Below are positions 17,086-26,929 of a DNA stretch of 33,741 nucleotides, in pieces. Position 1 is the first letter of the stretch. Each line of letters opens with the position of its first letter. The position numbers and the translations under genes were made by a program. Under the pieces are notes generated by a model that had not been told where the DNA came from, made no database searches, and was given only the letters and a program-made list of their open reading frames with translations. This DNA is from JANMQK01 sp031370485 (GTDB taxonomy: Bacteria > Acidobacteriota > Polarisedimenticolia > Gp22-AA2): positions 1-33,741 of the forward strand of contig JANMQK010000370.1 in the NCBI GenBank assembly GCA_031370485.1, read 5' to 3'.

Positions 17086-18555
17086 GTGATCGGCGAGAAG
17101 GCCGACCTCCCGGTCGCGCTCCTTGCGGTAGCGCTCCTGTCCGTCGCGCTCCCGGGTTGCGGCGCCGCGGGTCCGTCCTCGCGGAGCGCCGGCCCCCGGC
17201 TCAACGTCCTTCTCCTCACCGTGGATACGCTCCGCCCCGACCATCTCGGTTGCATGGGATACGCGCGGCGCACGAGCCCCAAAATCGACGCGCTGGCGGC
17301 CCGGGGGGTGATCTTCCGGCAGGCGATCACCGCCGCAGGACGGACGGTGCAGTCATTCCCCTCGATCATGACCGGGGTCTATCCCTACGTGCACGGGCTC
17401 CGCTCCGAAGGGCAGAGCACACTGGTTCTCGAAGGGCGCCAGACGCTGACCCGGGTCCTTCACGACCACGGATACGACTCGTTCGCCGTGACCGAGGGGT
17501 TGAACGTCGGCCTGCACCATGGTTTCGACATGTACGACCCGGAGATTTATCTCGACCAGCAGGGGAAAAAGGTCTATCTCCCGACGCGGGACGACCGCGA
17601 GGCGTCGCGCAAGGCGGTGAACTGGCTTCGCGGGCGCCGCGACACGTCGCGCCCCTTCTTCCTGTGGATGCGCTACAACGCGCCGCACTGGCCGTACCAG
17701 GCCCCGCCCCCCTTCGGCGAGATGTTCGACCCCGACTACCACGGTTCGCACACCTTCAATCAGGGGCAGAAGCCCGACCACCGGCGGGGGGACATCATCT
17801 TCGGTCAAACGCGCCTGCCGGCGCGGGAAGTGGAGCACGCCGTGGCGCACTACGACGGGGAGGTCGCCTACGCGGACCAGGCGATCGGCGATCTCCTCCA
17901 GGCTGTGCAGAAGATGGGCGGGACCGGGCGGACGCTGGTGGTGCTGACGGCGGACCACGGCGAGAGCCTCGGTGAGCACGACTACTTCTTCGAGCACGGC
18001 GCCTATCTCTACGAGCCGCTTGTCCGCGTGCCGCTGATCATCGTCGCCCCCGGGGTCCTCCCCGCGGGACGGACCATTTCGACCCTGGTCCGGACCATCG
18101 ATATCATGCCCACCGTGATCGACCTCGTTGGCCTCCCAATCCCCGACGGCGTGCAGGGGCGAAGCCTGCTGCCCCTGATGCGCGGCGAGGACCACGCGCC
18201 GGCGCCCCTGGCCTACTGCGAGTCGGGCCGCAACTATTTCAAGGAGGATCCGAAACAGTTCGTCCCCGGCACCGCCGGCAGGTGGCGGATGATGCGCAGC
18301 GAACGGTTCAAGCTGATCCTCATTCCCCGCGATCCCGAGCCGATCTGGGAGCTCTATGATCTGCAGGCCGATCCGGACGAGACCACGAACGTCCTGGACC
18401 GCTATCCCGACGAGGCGGCGCCGCTGCGGCAGGCCCTCTTGGACGCCTTGTCGCATGACCCCGGCAGGGACGACCGCAGCGAGGGAGAGGTTCCGGGCGA
18501 CCTGCGTGAGAAACTGCGCTCCCTCGGGTATATCGGTGGAGGCGATGGCCAGTGA
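17086..18555 (+). CDS. Sulfatase-like hydrolase lipoprotein lacking the formylglycine motif
   Basis: About 489 residues of the alkaline-phosphatase superfamily, sulfatase branch. I chose the GTG at 17086, preceded by GGGGGAGG (17073-17080), because it opens directly on a lipoprotein signal (VALLAVALLSVALPGC). An ATG at 17038 is the alternative; longer starts read through transposase debris. The metal site is visible: LLTVDTLRPDHLG (Asp47) and LTADHGESLGEHD (Asp290-His291). The nucleophile segment reads SFPSIMTG (Ser90-x-Pro-Ser-Ile) instead of C/S-x-P-S-R, so the Arg needed for formylglycine formation is missing. It may be a Ser-dependent phosphatase, phosphoglycerol or transferase-type enzyme, or an inactive partner, rather than a true sulfatase. 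The stop overlaps the GH31 start by 4 bp (GTGA), so the genes are coupled. It probably sits in the periplasm. Confidence 0.88.
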   Translation: MIGEKADLPVALLAVALLSVALPGCGAAGPSSRSAGPRLNVLLLTVDTLRPDHLGCMGYARRTSPKIDALAARGVIFRQAITAAGRTVQSFPSIMTGVYPYVHGLRSEGQSTLVLEGRQTLTRVLHDHGYDSFAVTEGLNVGLHHGFDMYDPEIYLDQQGKKVYLPTRDDREASRKAVNWLRGRRDTSRPFFLWMRYNAPHWPYQAPPPFGEMFDPDYHGSHTFNQGQKPDHRRGDIIFGQTRLPAREVEHAVAHYDGEVAYADQAIGDLLQAVQKMGGTGRTLVVLTADHGESLGEHDYFFEHGAYLYEPLVRVPLIIVAPGVLPAGRTISTLVRTIDIMPTVIDLVGLPIPDGVQGRSLLPLMRGEDHAPAPLAYCESGRNYFKEDPKQFVPGTAGRWRMMRSERFKLILIPRDPEPIWELYDLQADPDETTNVLDRYPDEAAPLRQALLDALSHDPGRDDRSEGEVPGDLREKLRSLGYIGGGDGQ

Positions 18556-21500
18556 GGGTCGTCCGGGCCGCCGGGCTCGTCCTTCTCCTCCTCCCGGCCG
18601 GCTGCGCGTCGCCCACGTCCACCCCGTCGTCATCGATCGTCTGGGGCGGGGCGCGCTTCACCGTCGCGACACCGGAGTGCATCCGGATCGAGTACTCCGC
18701 CGCGCACCACTTCGTGGACGACCCCAGCCTGTTCGCCGCCGACCGGGAGGCAAGGGCCCCCGTCACCGTGGAGAGGAGCGGCCGGGGGATCGTCCTCGAC
18801 ACCGGCCGGATCCGCCTACAGTACCTCGACGACGGGCGGCCGCTCACGTCCACCAACCTCCGCGCCGAGATCCGCGGCGGCGCGGAACCGATCCTCTGGA
18901 CCCCCGGGATGGAGAATCGCGGCAACCTGGGCGGGACCCTCAAGGCCCTGGGCCCGGTGCGCGGCCCGGTTGATCTCGGACAGGGCCTCCTGTCGCGCGA
19001 CGGCTGGTATCTCCTGGATGACTCCTCGACGCCACTTCTGACGTCCGCCGGCTGGGTCGCGGCGCGGCAGGAGAAAGACGGCACCGACTGGTACCTGTTC
19101 GGATACGGCCGCAACTACCGCGCCGCGCTCCGGGCCCTGACCGCCGTCGGCGGCGCCGTCCCCCTGCCTCGCCGGGCCGCGCTCGGCTCCTGGTACTCGT
19201 GGTACTGGCCGCTCGACTCGGCCGATTACCGGAGGATCGCAGAGGAGTACCGCGACCACGGCCTCCCGCTCGACGTGATGGTCCTGGACATGGACTGGCA
19301 CGCAGGGGGCTGGACGGGATGGGATTGGAACCGCCGGCTCCTTCCCGACGCCGAGGCGCTCGTGGCCTGGCTTCACAAGCGCGGCCTCACGGTCGCCTTG
19401 AACGTGCACCCCTCCGGCGGGGTCGGGCCGGACGACTCCGCCTACGCCGGTTTCATGAGCGCGCTAGGGGCCGATCCCTCGACGCGCCGGACGCTGCCGT
19501 TCGACGCCTCCGACCGGAGATACCTTGACGCGTTCTTCCGGTTCACCCACGACCCGCTCGAACGCGCCGGGGTCGATTTCTTCTGGGTCGACTGGCAGCA
19601 GCAGCCGATGACCCGGGGAGTCCCGGGGCTCACCAATCTCGCCTGGCTCAACGATCGCTACTACCGGCGGAGCGCGCGGGACGGGCGCCGGGGCCAGATC
19701 CTGAGCCGCTGGGCCGGGTGGGGCGACCACCGCAACGTGATCCATTTCTCAGGAGACGCGGAGGGGCTCTGGTCGGTCCTGCGGTTCGAGGTGCCGTTCA
19801 CCTCCACCGCCGGCAACGTCGGATGCTTCTTCTGGTCGCACGACATCGGCGGGCACCGGGGGTCGCGCGATCCCGAGTTGGTGACACGATGGGTCGAGTT
19901 CGGCGCGGTGAGCGCGGCCCTGAGGCTGCACGCGGCACGAAGCCAGGATCTCGACCGCCGTCCCTGGAGCTTCGAGAAGCCCTACGCCGAGGCGATGCGC
20001 GACGCTTTCCTGCTGCGGGCGCGTCTGTTTCCCTACCTCTACACCACCGCCTGGCAGGCGCACGCGGACTCCCTGCCGCTCCTCCGGCCGATGTATCTCG
20101 AGTTCCCGGAGGACGATCGCGCCTACGCCAACCCGCAGGAGTACCTCCTCGGCGACGCCTTCCTGGTCGCCCCCATCGTCGAGCCCGGGGTCGGGCCAGG
20201 CCGCCTGGCGACCCAGACGGTCTGGTTCCCGGCGGGCCGCTGGCGCGACTGGTCCACCGGCGAGGTCCATGAAGGGGGGACGGAGGAGGTGGTCGCCGCC
20301 AGCCTGGACGAGATCCCGCTTTACGTCCGCGAGGGTGTTCCGGTGCCGACGCAGGCGCCCGGCGATCGGATGGACGCGGGTCCACCCGCCGAGCTAATCG
20401 TCCGCTGCTACCCCGGCGCGCCCGGCCACTTCACGCTCCACGAGGATGACGGGCTGACGACGGCGTATCGCGAAGGGGCCTTCGCCTCCACCGATCTCTC
20501 CTGCGCCCGGGACGGACAGCGGATCGAGGTGACGATCGACGCGCCGAAGGGGACCTTCCGGGGACAGCCACGTGAGCGCGGATATCTCGTCGAGCTGCCG
20601 GGGACCGCCCGCGGGCGCGCCGCCTCCATCGACGGCGTTCCGGCCGCGGCCGAGTATGACGAAGCCACGGCGACGAACCGTATCCGCGTGCCGGCGCGTG
20701 CCCTCTCGGGCCGGGTCACGGTCGCTCTCGAGGCCGGGGAGGCCGATCCCGCGGCGCTCAGGGATCGCGCCGTGCGCCGGCGGGTGCGCGCCGCTCTCGG
20801 CGACGTGCCGCCGGAGCAGGTACGGGACGAGACTCTTCTCGGTGCGGCCTGGGCGGCGCGCGGCCTCGCGGTTCAGCGCAAGAACGAGGGGCTGTACCTT
20901 CGCGGCGGGCCGGACCTGATCGTCGTCCATGACGGGGCCGGTGTGCTCGACCGCGGCGCCGTCCTCACGCTCGAAGAGGAGGCCGGCTCGTCCCGGCGGG
21001 TCCTACTGCGTCACGAGGTCAAAGGGCGCGGAGACATCCGCCTGGCGATGCCCGATGTCCCGGCCGCGGAGTCCTCACCCGTCGGTGTCCCTTTGATTCT
21101 GAGCGTCCGCCTGCGGCTCCCCGGAAGCCCGCACGGCACCGTCCTGCGCACGGAGCTCGACCGGCGTCCGAGCGCCCTGCGCGCATGGAGTGTTGTCGGC
21201 CCGTTCCCCTACGAGCCCGATCGTCCGCTGGCGTCCCAGGTGTTTGGGCCCGAGGCCCCCACGCTCGACCTCGGCGCGACGTACAGTGGCGCGGGAGGCG
21301 CGACTCTCTCCTGGAAAGAGGTGTCCTGCCGCGCCGACGGCGCCGTCGACCTGGGCGCGATGTTCGGGCGGCGCGACGGGATCGCCTACGCCGCGACGTT
21401 TCTCCGGTCGCCGAGGCCGCAGCCACTGGCCCTCCGCGTCTGGTCCGACGACGGGATCGAGATCTGGCTCAACGGGGCGAGAATCCACCTGAACGACGTC

Positions 21501-21725
21501 GTTCGCGCCCTCGTCCTCGGCCCGGATCTGGTGCGGGCCGAGCTGCGGGCAGGGGTGAACGTGCTGGAGGTGAAAGTGTCGAACGTCGCCCTGGGGTGGG
21601 CCTTCCGCGTCGAGGCGGAGACCGGAGAAGGACTCGCCGAGTCGCCCCGCCGGCGGTTCGATCCACGCCCCGCCCCGCCCGCATCGTCTTCGGCGCCCGC
21701 CGCGCCGAAGGATGGCGCCCTATGA
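18552..21725 (+). CDS. Glycoside hydrolase family 31 lipoprotein with C-terminal jelly-roll domain
   Basis: 1057 residues. The GTG start overlaps the upstream stop. A short lipoprotein signal ends in PAGC (Cys18). An N-terminal GH31 beta-sandwich (about 25-190) precedes the (beta/alpha)8 barrel starting near GSWYSWYWPL (about residue 210). The nucleophile is Asp347 in VDFFWVDWQQQ, a variant of the usual W-x-D-M-x-E, and the acid/base is probably Asp402 in HFSGDAEG. GCFFWSHDIGGH is the usual GH31 arginine/histidine subsite region, although the Arg position differs. Proximal and distal C-terminal sandwiches follow. An extra domain at about 880-1040 (VVGPFP, then DGIEIWLNGARIH and GVNVLEVKVSN) resembles carbohydrate-binding jelly rolls. 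GH31 enzymes release alpha-linked glucose, xylose or other sugars. With two sulfatase genes beside it, a sulfated glycan substrate is likely. Confidence 0.93.
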   Translation: MRVVRAAGLVLLLLPAGCASPTSTPSSSIVWGGARFTVATPECIRIEYSAAHHFVDDPSLFAADREARAPVTVERSGRGIVLDTGRIRLQYLDDGRPLTSTNLRAEIRGGAEPILWTPGMENRGNLGGTLKALGPVRGPVDLGQGLLSRDGWYLLDDSSTPLLTSAGWVAARQEKDGTDWYLFGYGRNYRAALRALTAVGGAVPLPRRAALGSWYSWYWPLDSADYRRIAEEYRDHGLPLDVMVLDMDWHAGGWTGWDWNRRLLPDAEALVAWLHKRGLTVALNVHPSGGVGPDDSAYAGFMSALGADPSTRRTLPFDASDRRYLDAFFRFTHDPLERAGVDFFWVDWQQQPMTRGVPGLTNLAWLNDRYYRRSARDGRRGQILSRWAGWGDHRNVIHFSGDAEGLWSVLRFEVPFTSTAGNVGCFFWSHDIGGHRGSRDPELVTRWVEFGAVSAALRLHAARSQDLDRRPWSFEKPYAEAMRDAFLLRARLFPYLYTTAWQAHADSLPLLRPMYLEFPEDDRAYANPQEYLLGDAFLVAPIVEPGVGPGRLATQTVWFPAGRWRDWSTGEVHEGGTEEVVAASLDEIPLYVREGVPVPTQAPGDRMDAGPPAELIVRCYPGAPGHFTLHEDDGLTTAYREGAFASTDLSCARDGQRIEVTIDAPKGTFRGQPRERGYLVELPGTARGRAASIDGVPAAAEYDEATATNRIRVPARALSGRVTVALEAGEADPAALRDRAVRRRVRAALGDVPPEQVRDETLLGAAWAARGLAVQRKNEGLYLRGGPDLIVVHDGAGVLDRGAVLTLEEEAGSSRRVLLRHEVKGRGDIRLAMPDVPAAESSPVGVPLILSVRLRLPGSPHGTVLRTELDRRPSALRAWSVVGPFPYEPDRPLASQVFGPEAPTLDLGATYSGAGGATLSWKEVSCRADGAVDLGAMFGRRDGIAYAATFLRSPRPQPLALRVWSDDGIEIWLNGARIHLNDVVRALVLGPDLVRAELRAGVNVLEVKVSNVALGWAFRVEAETGEGLAESPRRRFDPRPAPPASSSAPAAPKDGAL

Positions 21726-23101
21726 GTCCGGGCGATCGGATCCACTGCGCGGCCCGGCTCTCCCATCGTCGCGCCGGGTGGCTCGGCCTGCTCGGTCTCG
21801 CCGCGGCCCTGTTCGCCGGGTCCTGCGGCGCGCCGCCGCGACCAAACTTCCTTCTCATCACCGCCGACGACCTGAGCTGCGAGGACACCACTCCCTACGG
21901 GAACCCTCACATCAGAACTCCGCGGCTCCAGACCCTCGCCTCGCAGGGGATGCGGTTCGACGGCGCATTCCTGACCTCCGGGTCGTGCAGCCCGAGCCGA
22001 TGCAGCACCCTCACCGGCCGGTACCCCCACTCCACGGGCGCGGGACGCCTCCACGATCCCCTCCCGAACGCGCAGGTCACGTTTCTCGAGCCCTTGCGCA
22101 AGGCCGGCTACCACGTGGCGATCGCGGGGAAATGGCATTTCGGCAAGCTGGCGCGCTGGCGGTTCGACGCCATCTATCCCGAGTCCGATCCAGCGGGGTA
22201 TGGAGACTGGATCCGCGCCCTGCGCGAGCGCCCCCGCGACCGGCCCTTCTTCCTGTGGCTGTCGGCCTCCGACCCGCATCGTCCGTACGAGGAGGGCACC
22301 CTCGTTCCGCCACATGCTCCCGACGACGTCGTCGTTCCCCCGTACCTGCCCGACAACCAGGAGACGCGGCTCGATATGGCGACTTATTACGATGCCATCG
22401 GCCGCCTGGACCAGTGGGTGGGGCGGGCGCTCGACGAAGTCGAACGGGAGGGGATCGCCTCGAACACCTTCGTGCTCTTCCTGAGCGACAACGGCCGGCC
22501 TTTCCCGCGCTGCAAGCCCACCCTGTACGACTGTGGGATCCGGACACCGTGGATCGTGCGATTCCCCGCCCTCGTGCGGCCCGGAAGCCGGACGTCATCG
22601 ATCGTGAGCGCGGTGGACATCGCGCCGACACTCCTCGATGTGGCGGGGATCGGGAAGCCGCCCACCGTCCAGGGCATGAGCTTTGCGCCGATCCTGCGGG
22701 ATCCGTCCGCGGTGGTGCGTGAGCGCGCCTTCGCCGAGCACAACTGGCACGATTACCCGGCGCGCGAGCGCATGGTGCGAACCGCCCGCTTCAAGTACAT
22801 CCACAATTTCTACCCCGACCTGCCCCTGACGCCCTCGGAAGACGTGCTGAAGAGCCCCACATACCACACGATGAAATTCCTGATGGATCGTGGGGCGCTC
22901 CCCCCGGAGCAGTCGAGCGTCTTCATCGCACCGCGCCCCCGCGAGGTGCTGTACGACGTCGTCTCCGATCCGGCCGAGCTGGTGGACCTCGCCGGACGGC
23001 CGGAGTACGGCGGCGCGCTCCGCGAGATGCGCCTGGCCCTCCAGGAGTGGGAGCAGGAGACCGACGACCGCGACACGCTGGCCCCGCCCGCGTCCCGCTG
23101 A
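21722..23101 (+). CDS. Type I sulfatase (formylglycine-dependent), exported
   Basis: 459 residues; the ATG at 21722 overlaps the GH31 stop (ATGA). A signal peptide ends near LFAGSCGAPP, where GSC may be a lipobox. Metal ligands are in FLLITADDLSCED (Asp49, Asp50). The catalytic motif C-S-P-S-R (Cys89 to Arg93) within GSCSPSRCSTLTGRYPHSTG is intact, so Cys89 should become formylglycine. GKWHFGKL is the second sulfatase signature, and LSDNGRPFPRCKPTLYDCG supplies the C-terminal metal and substrate residues. The enzyme removes sulfate esters from an exported substrate, probably working before or after the GH31 enzyme. It needs a sulfatase-modifying factor encoded elsewhere. A longer frame starting at 21185 lies inside the GH31 gene and is rejected. 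No terminator is evident downstream. Confidence 0.94.
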   Translation: MSPGDRIHCAARLSHRRAGWLGLLGLAAALFAGSCGAPPRPNFLLITADDLSCEDTTPYGNPHIRTPRLQTLASQGMRFDGAFLTSGSCSPSRCSTLTGRYPHSTGAGRLHDPLPNAQVTFLEPLRKAGYHVAIAGKWHFGKLARWRFDAIYPESDPAGYGDWIRALRERPRDRPFFLWLSASDPHRPYEEGTLVPPHAPDDVVVPPYLPDNQETRLDMATYYDAIGRLDQWVGRALDEVEREGIASNTFVLFLSDNGRPFPRCKPTLYDCGIRTPWIVRFPALVRPGSRTSSIVSAVDIAPTLLDVAGIGKPPTVQGMSFAPILRDPSAVVRERAFAEHNWHDYPARERMVRTARFKYIHNFYPDLPLTPSEDVLKSPTYHTMKFLMDRGALPPEQSSVFIAPRPREVLYDVVSDPAELVDLAGRPEYGGALREMRLALQEWEQETDDRDTLAPPASR

Positions 23102-23147
23102 AGGCGGGGTGGGCGCCGGCTCAGTACCCACTTTGAAAAATGGGAAT

Positions 23148-23193
23148 TGGTGGAGGCGGCGGGAGTCGAACCCGCGCCGCCTTGAAATGCTAA
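23148..23193 (-). repeat. tmRNA 3'-end scar (probable attachment site)
   Basis: Read on the minus strand, this ends in CCTCCACCA. It holds a perfect T-arm: stem GCGGG (plus-strand positions 23171-23175), loop TTCGACT and stem CCCGC. The 3' acceptor strand CGCCTCC with discriminator A and encoded CCA is typical of ssrA, and T at position 70 would give the G3-U70 pair of alanyl RNAs. No matching 5' half with GGGGGCG, anticodon arm or tag peptide lies upstream, so this is only the 3' end. Such duplicated ends are left when an integrative element inserts at ssrA. An adjacent 10-bp tandem repeat (GTCCTCTGGA, 23261-23280) lies in the same debris. Confidence 0.6.
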
Positions 23194-23260
23194 CCAGCTG
23201 ATGGCGTGCGACTTTTCGTCGTAAGTGTCTGGTAATTCGTTGCCTTGTGGTCAACTTATT

Positions 23261-23280
23261 GTCCTCTGGAGTCCTCTGGA
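23261..23280. repeat. Tandem 10-bp repeat
   Basis: GTCCTCTGGA occurs twice in a row without gaps, between the tmRNA scar and the right copy of the dispersed repeat. It could be a recombinase arm site or simple slippage. Confidence 0.6.
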
Positions 23281-23359
23281 GCCCTCCCCAGTCTTGGAGA
23301 CATGTTGGAGACGGAGTCACCACCGTTGCCATCACGCCATCCTCGCTCGAACGGTTGGT

Positions 23360-23480
23360 CAACATCCGCCGCCACAAGGATGTTGATAGGGTCAGAGTAG
23401 CGCCGCCTGATGCTCTGTATCCCGCTGGGCCCGGAGGGTCCACTACCTGCTTGAGCTGGGCCCCGTGAGCGCGACTGTTC
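23360..23480 (+). repeat. Dispersed ~120-bp repeat, right copy
   Basis: Partner of the repeat at 16622-16743, in direct orientation with about 13 substitutions and a 1-bp indel by eye. The open frame on the minus strand is not maintained beyond SDPINI in either copy. Direct orientation means that recombination between the copies would delete the whole 6.7-kb catabolic module as a circle. Confidence 0.75.
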
Positions 23481-23639
23481 TCCGCCAGGCCCCGCTCGCC
23501 GGTGGCGACCCCGCGCCAACCCTGGCTCCCGCCCGCCGCGCAGCTTGAATCCCCCGCTGTCCGGTCCCCCGCCCCATTTCGCCACCGGCCAACAGGGCCC
23601 AGGTTTACGGAATAGCCCCTATGCGCCGACGACGGGGGG

Positions 23640-23753
23640 GTGCGCTACTTCGGCGGGCGGTTCGAGGCCGGAGTGCACCGCCTCACCTTCGCCGTCGGCG
23701 AGTATTTCCGCGCACAGGGGACGCCCGGCTTCCACCCGGAGGCGTGTCGGTAG
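23640..23753 (+). pseudogene. 5-hydroxyisourate hydrolase (transthyretin-like) fragment
   Basis: A 37-residue piece, VRYFGGRFEAGVHRLTFAVG followed by EYFRAQGTPGFHPE, matches the region of HIU hydrolases just before the final strands. In intact proteins this is followed by a hydrophobic strand and ends in YSTYRGS. Here it runs into a stop after EACR, so the catalytic C-terminus is lost, and the N-terminal half is missing upstream as well. The intact enzyme acts in uric acid degradation. This is a decayed remnant with no other purine-catabolic gene nearby. Confidence 0.65.
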
Positions 23754-23975
23754 CAAATGATATGGCCGGTTCGGGCGTCACGATCGAGTCGCCGTACTGG
23801 CCGCGGGTGGGGCTGCCCATTCCCCTTGCCAGGAACATGGCTGGGAGCACGCTGCCCGCGATCCTCACCGAGGAGGCGCGCGGGGCGCGTCGCGATCCTG
23901 ACGGAAAGCCCGAGTCCGAGCCTGGACGGGTCATCACACTTCTCTCGCCGTTGGTACTGGCGTGGGGGCACACGC
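23754..23975. other. Intergenic stretch, no recognisable gene
   Basis: Between the HIU-hydrolase scrap and the mpg stop I see short open frames on both strands but no conserved motif, start signal or repeat. Base composition is like the surrounding coding DNA, so it may be eroded coding sequence. Confidence 0.4.
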
Positions 23976-24569
23976 TCACGGGCCGGCGGATCGACGCCGT
24001 CGTACTCTGTCCGCGACCCTCGGCAAAGGGTCGTTATCGCGTGCGGGCTCCGGCTTGAGGATGAAGCGCCAGGGCTTCCTTCTCCAGCGCTGCGCGGCGT
24101 AGTCGATCCCGATGCGCGGGCCGGCCTCGATCAACACACCGGGCACGCGGACGCCGCGATCTTCGATCCAGAGCCCGGAGGCGCGCCGTGCGGCGCGTCC
24201 GCTCAGGCGGCCATCGATCCGGAGCCGGCGCGTGAGGCGCGCCGGGCCGGGGACTCCCTCGACCCCGCGCAGAAGCACCGCGGCGGGATATCCCTCCGGC
24301 CCCGTCACGACGTTCAGCATCCAGTGCATCCCGTAGACGAAATAGACGTACCAGTGCCCGGGTGGCCCGAACATCGGAAGGTTCCTCGGCGTCTTCCCCC
24401 GATGGGCGTGGCAGGCCTCGTCGTCCGTTCCGTCGTACGCCTCGGCCTCGGTGATCATGAAGGCGACCGTCCGGCGCCCGCTGCACCGCACCAGGAATTT
24501 TCCCAGAAGATCGCGGGCGACGGGGACGACCGGACGGTCGAAGAACTCGCCGCCGAGGGCCATCGCCAT
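23976..24569 (-). CDS. mpg: DNA-3-methyladenine glycosylase, AAG/MPG family
   Basis: 197 residues. The enzyme removes alkylated purines (3-methyladenine, hypoxanthine and others) from DNA, starting base excision repair. Family signatures are plain: ARDLLGKFLV, then ITEAEAYDG with Glu43 (equivalent of human AAG Glu125) and Tyr45, then DEACHAHRGKTPRNLPMFGP and GHWYVYFVYGMHWMLNVVTG. I chose the ATG at 24569 because it overlaps the ogt stop (TGATG), giving coupling. A longer frame from 24668 would overlap ogt deeply and adds a Pro/Arg-rich tail. It is the second gene of an alkylation-repair operon. The length fits the family. Confidence 0.95.
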   Translation of the reverse strand: MAMALGGEFFDRPVVPVARDLLGKFLVRCSGRRTVAFMITEAEAYDGTDDEACHAHRGKTPRNLPMFGPPGHWYVYFVYGMHWMLNVVTGPEGYPAAVLLRGVEGVPGPARLTRRLRIDGRLSGRAARRASGLWIEDRGVRVPGVLIEAGPRIGIDYAAQRWRRKPWRFILKPEPARDNDPLPRVADRVRRRRSAGP

Positions 24570-25129
24570 CACCCGGCGTGCAGGGGAAGCGGGGCCTGCC
24601 GGGGACGGCGCGCGCGCTCCGCGACGAATGCCGCCCCCTCGTGCCGGAGGAGCCACTCCTTGCGCCACACGCCGCTGCCGAACCCGGTGAGCCGGCCGTC
24701 GGCGCCGATCACGCGGTGGCAGGGGACGACGACGGCGATCGGATTACGGCCGTTCGCCTGGCCGGCCGCGCGCACCGCGGCCGGGCGGCAGACGACGGCC
24801 GCGAGTTCCTGGTAGGACAGCGTGCGGCCCGCGGGGATGGTCCGCAGCGCCGCCCAGACCTGACGCTGGAAGGGCGTGCCCGGGGCGTCGGTCTCGATGC
24901 CGGCGATCGCGTCGAGGTCGCCGTCGAAGTAGGCGCGCAATCGTCGGAGAACATCCCCGGAATCGTTCCCCTCCATCAGCACGGGGGGCCGGTCGCCGTG
25001 CTCCTGCTCCAGGCGCTCCAGCATCCGTGCGCGGCCGGCTTCGAACTCGAGGGCGCGCAGCGTTCTGCCGCGCAGCACGACCGTGATGAGGCCCAGGGGC
25101 GAGAAGAGTTGGCGGACTTCGAAGAGCAT
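24569..25129 (-). CDS. ogt: Methylated-DNA--protein-cysteine methyltransferase
   Basis: A 186-residue suicide repair protein that transfers alkyl groups from O6-alkylguanine or O4-alkylthymine to its own cysteine. The DNA-binding domain shows TPFQRQVWAALRTIPAGRTL and the RAAGQANGRNP helix with its Arg finger region. The acceptor motif is PCHRV with Cys137, followed by IGADGRLTGFGSG. The N-terminal ribonuclease-H-like domain is present; no Ada-type N-terminal zinc Cys is seen, so this is the Ogt form. Its stop overlaps the mpg start, so both alkylation-repair activities are made together. No adaptive-response operator was identified upstream. Confidence 0.96.
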   Translation of the reverse strand: MLFEVRQLFSPLGLITVVLRGRTLRALEFEAGRARMLERLEQEHGDRPPVLMEGNDSGDVLRRLRAYFDGDLDAIAGIETDAPGTPFQRQVWAALRTIPAGRTLSYQELAAVVCRPAAVRAAGQANGRNPIAVVVPCHRVIGADGRLTGFGSGVWRKEWLLRHEGAAFVAERARRPRQAPLPLHAG

Positions 25130-25283
25130 CGGGAATCCCTTCGCGGACCTGTGATCATTCTACGCGGAGAGCGCGGCAAGTATAAGCCGAGTTACAACGT
25201 CGGTTAGGGCTGCTTTGCCAAAACAGGATCGAACTGGCGACAGGGCGAGGCGCGGCCGCCCCGGTCGCCGCTTCGATTCCAGG

Positions 25284-25312
25284 TTGACAGAGAAACCCCG
25301 GAGGGGTCTAAT
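25284..25312 (+). promoter_or_regulatory. Sigma-70-type promoter for the thrombospondin-repeat gene
   Basis: TTGACA (25284-25289), a 17-bp spacer and TCTAAT (25307-25312) make a near-consensus promoter pointing right, with about 110 nt of leader before the ATG at 25432. The rest of the 302-bp gap between ogt and this gene shows nothing else I recognise. The block AGGTTGACAGARAA recurs at 27054 without a good -10. Confidence 0.7.
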
Positions 25313-25431
25313 CTTGGCACTAACAGGTTGTGCAGCCACCGGGGGTCGCGGACTCTCCGGCTCGAGTGGTTCGTTTCCAAGGAAGGCTGGATTCAACGGT
25401 GGGGTGACGTTGACCCACCAAGGAGGGAAAC

Positions 25432-26898
<1,467 letters not shown>

Positions 26899-26929
26899 CA
26901 AAGGATATCGGGCAGTTTGCAGGAGATGA

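Noticed and set aside
21185..23101. 638-residue start for the second sulfatase
   Set aside because: The first 179 codons overlap the GH31 gene and are Arg-rich; the ATG at 21722 with the ATGA overlap and a signal peptide is the real start.
23148..23220. A complete tRNA-Ala gene
   Set aside because: T-arm and acceptor strand fit, but no 5' acceptor half, D-arm or anticodon arm could be placed at the right distance.
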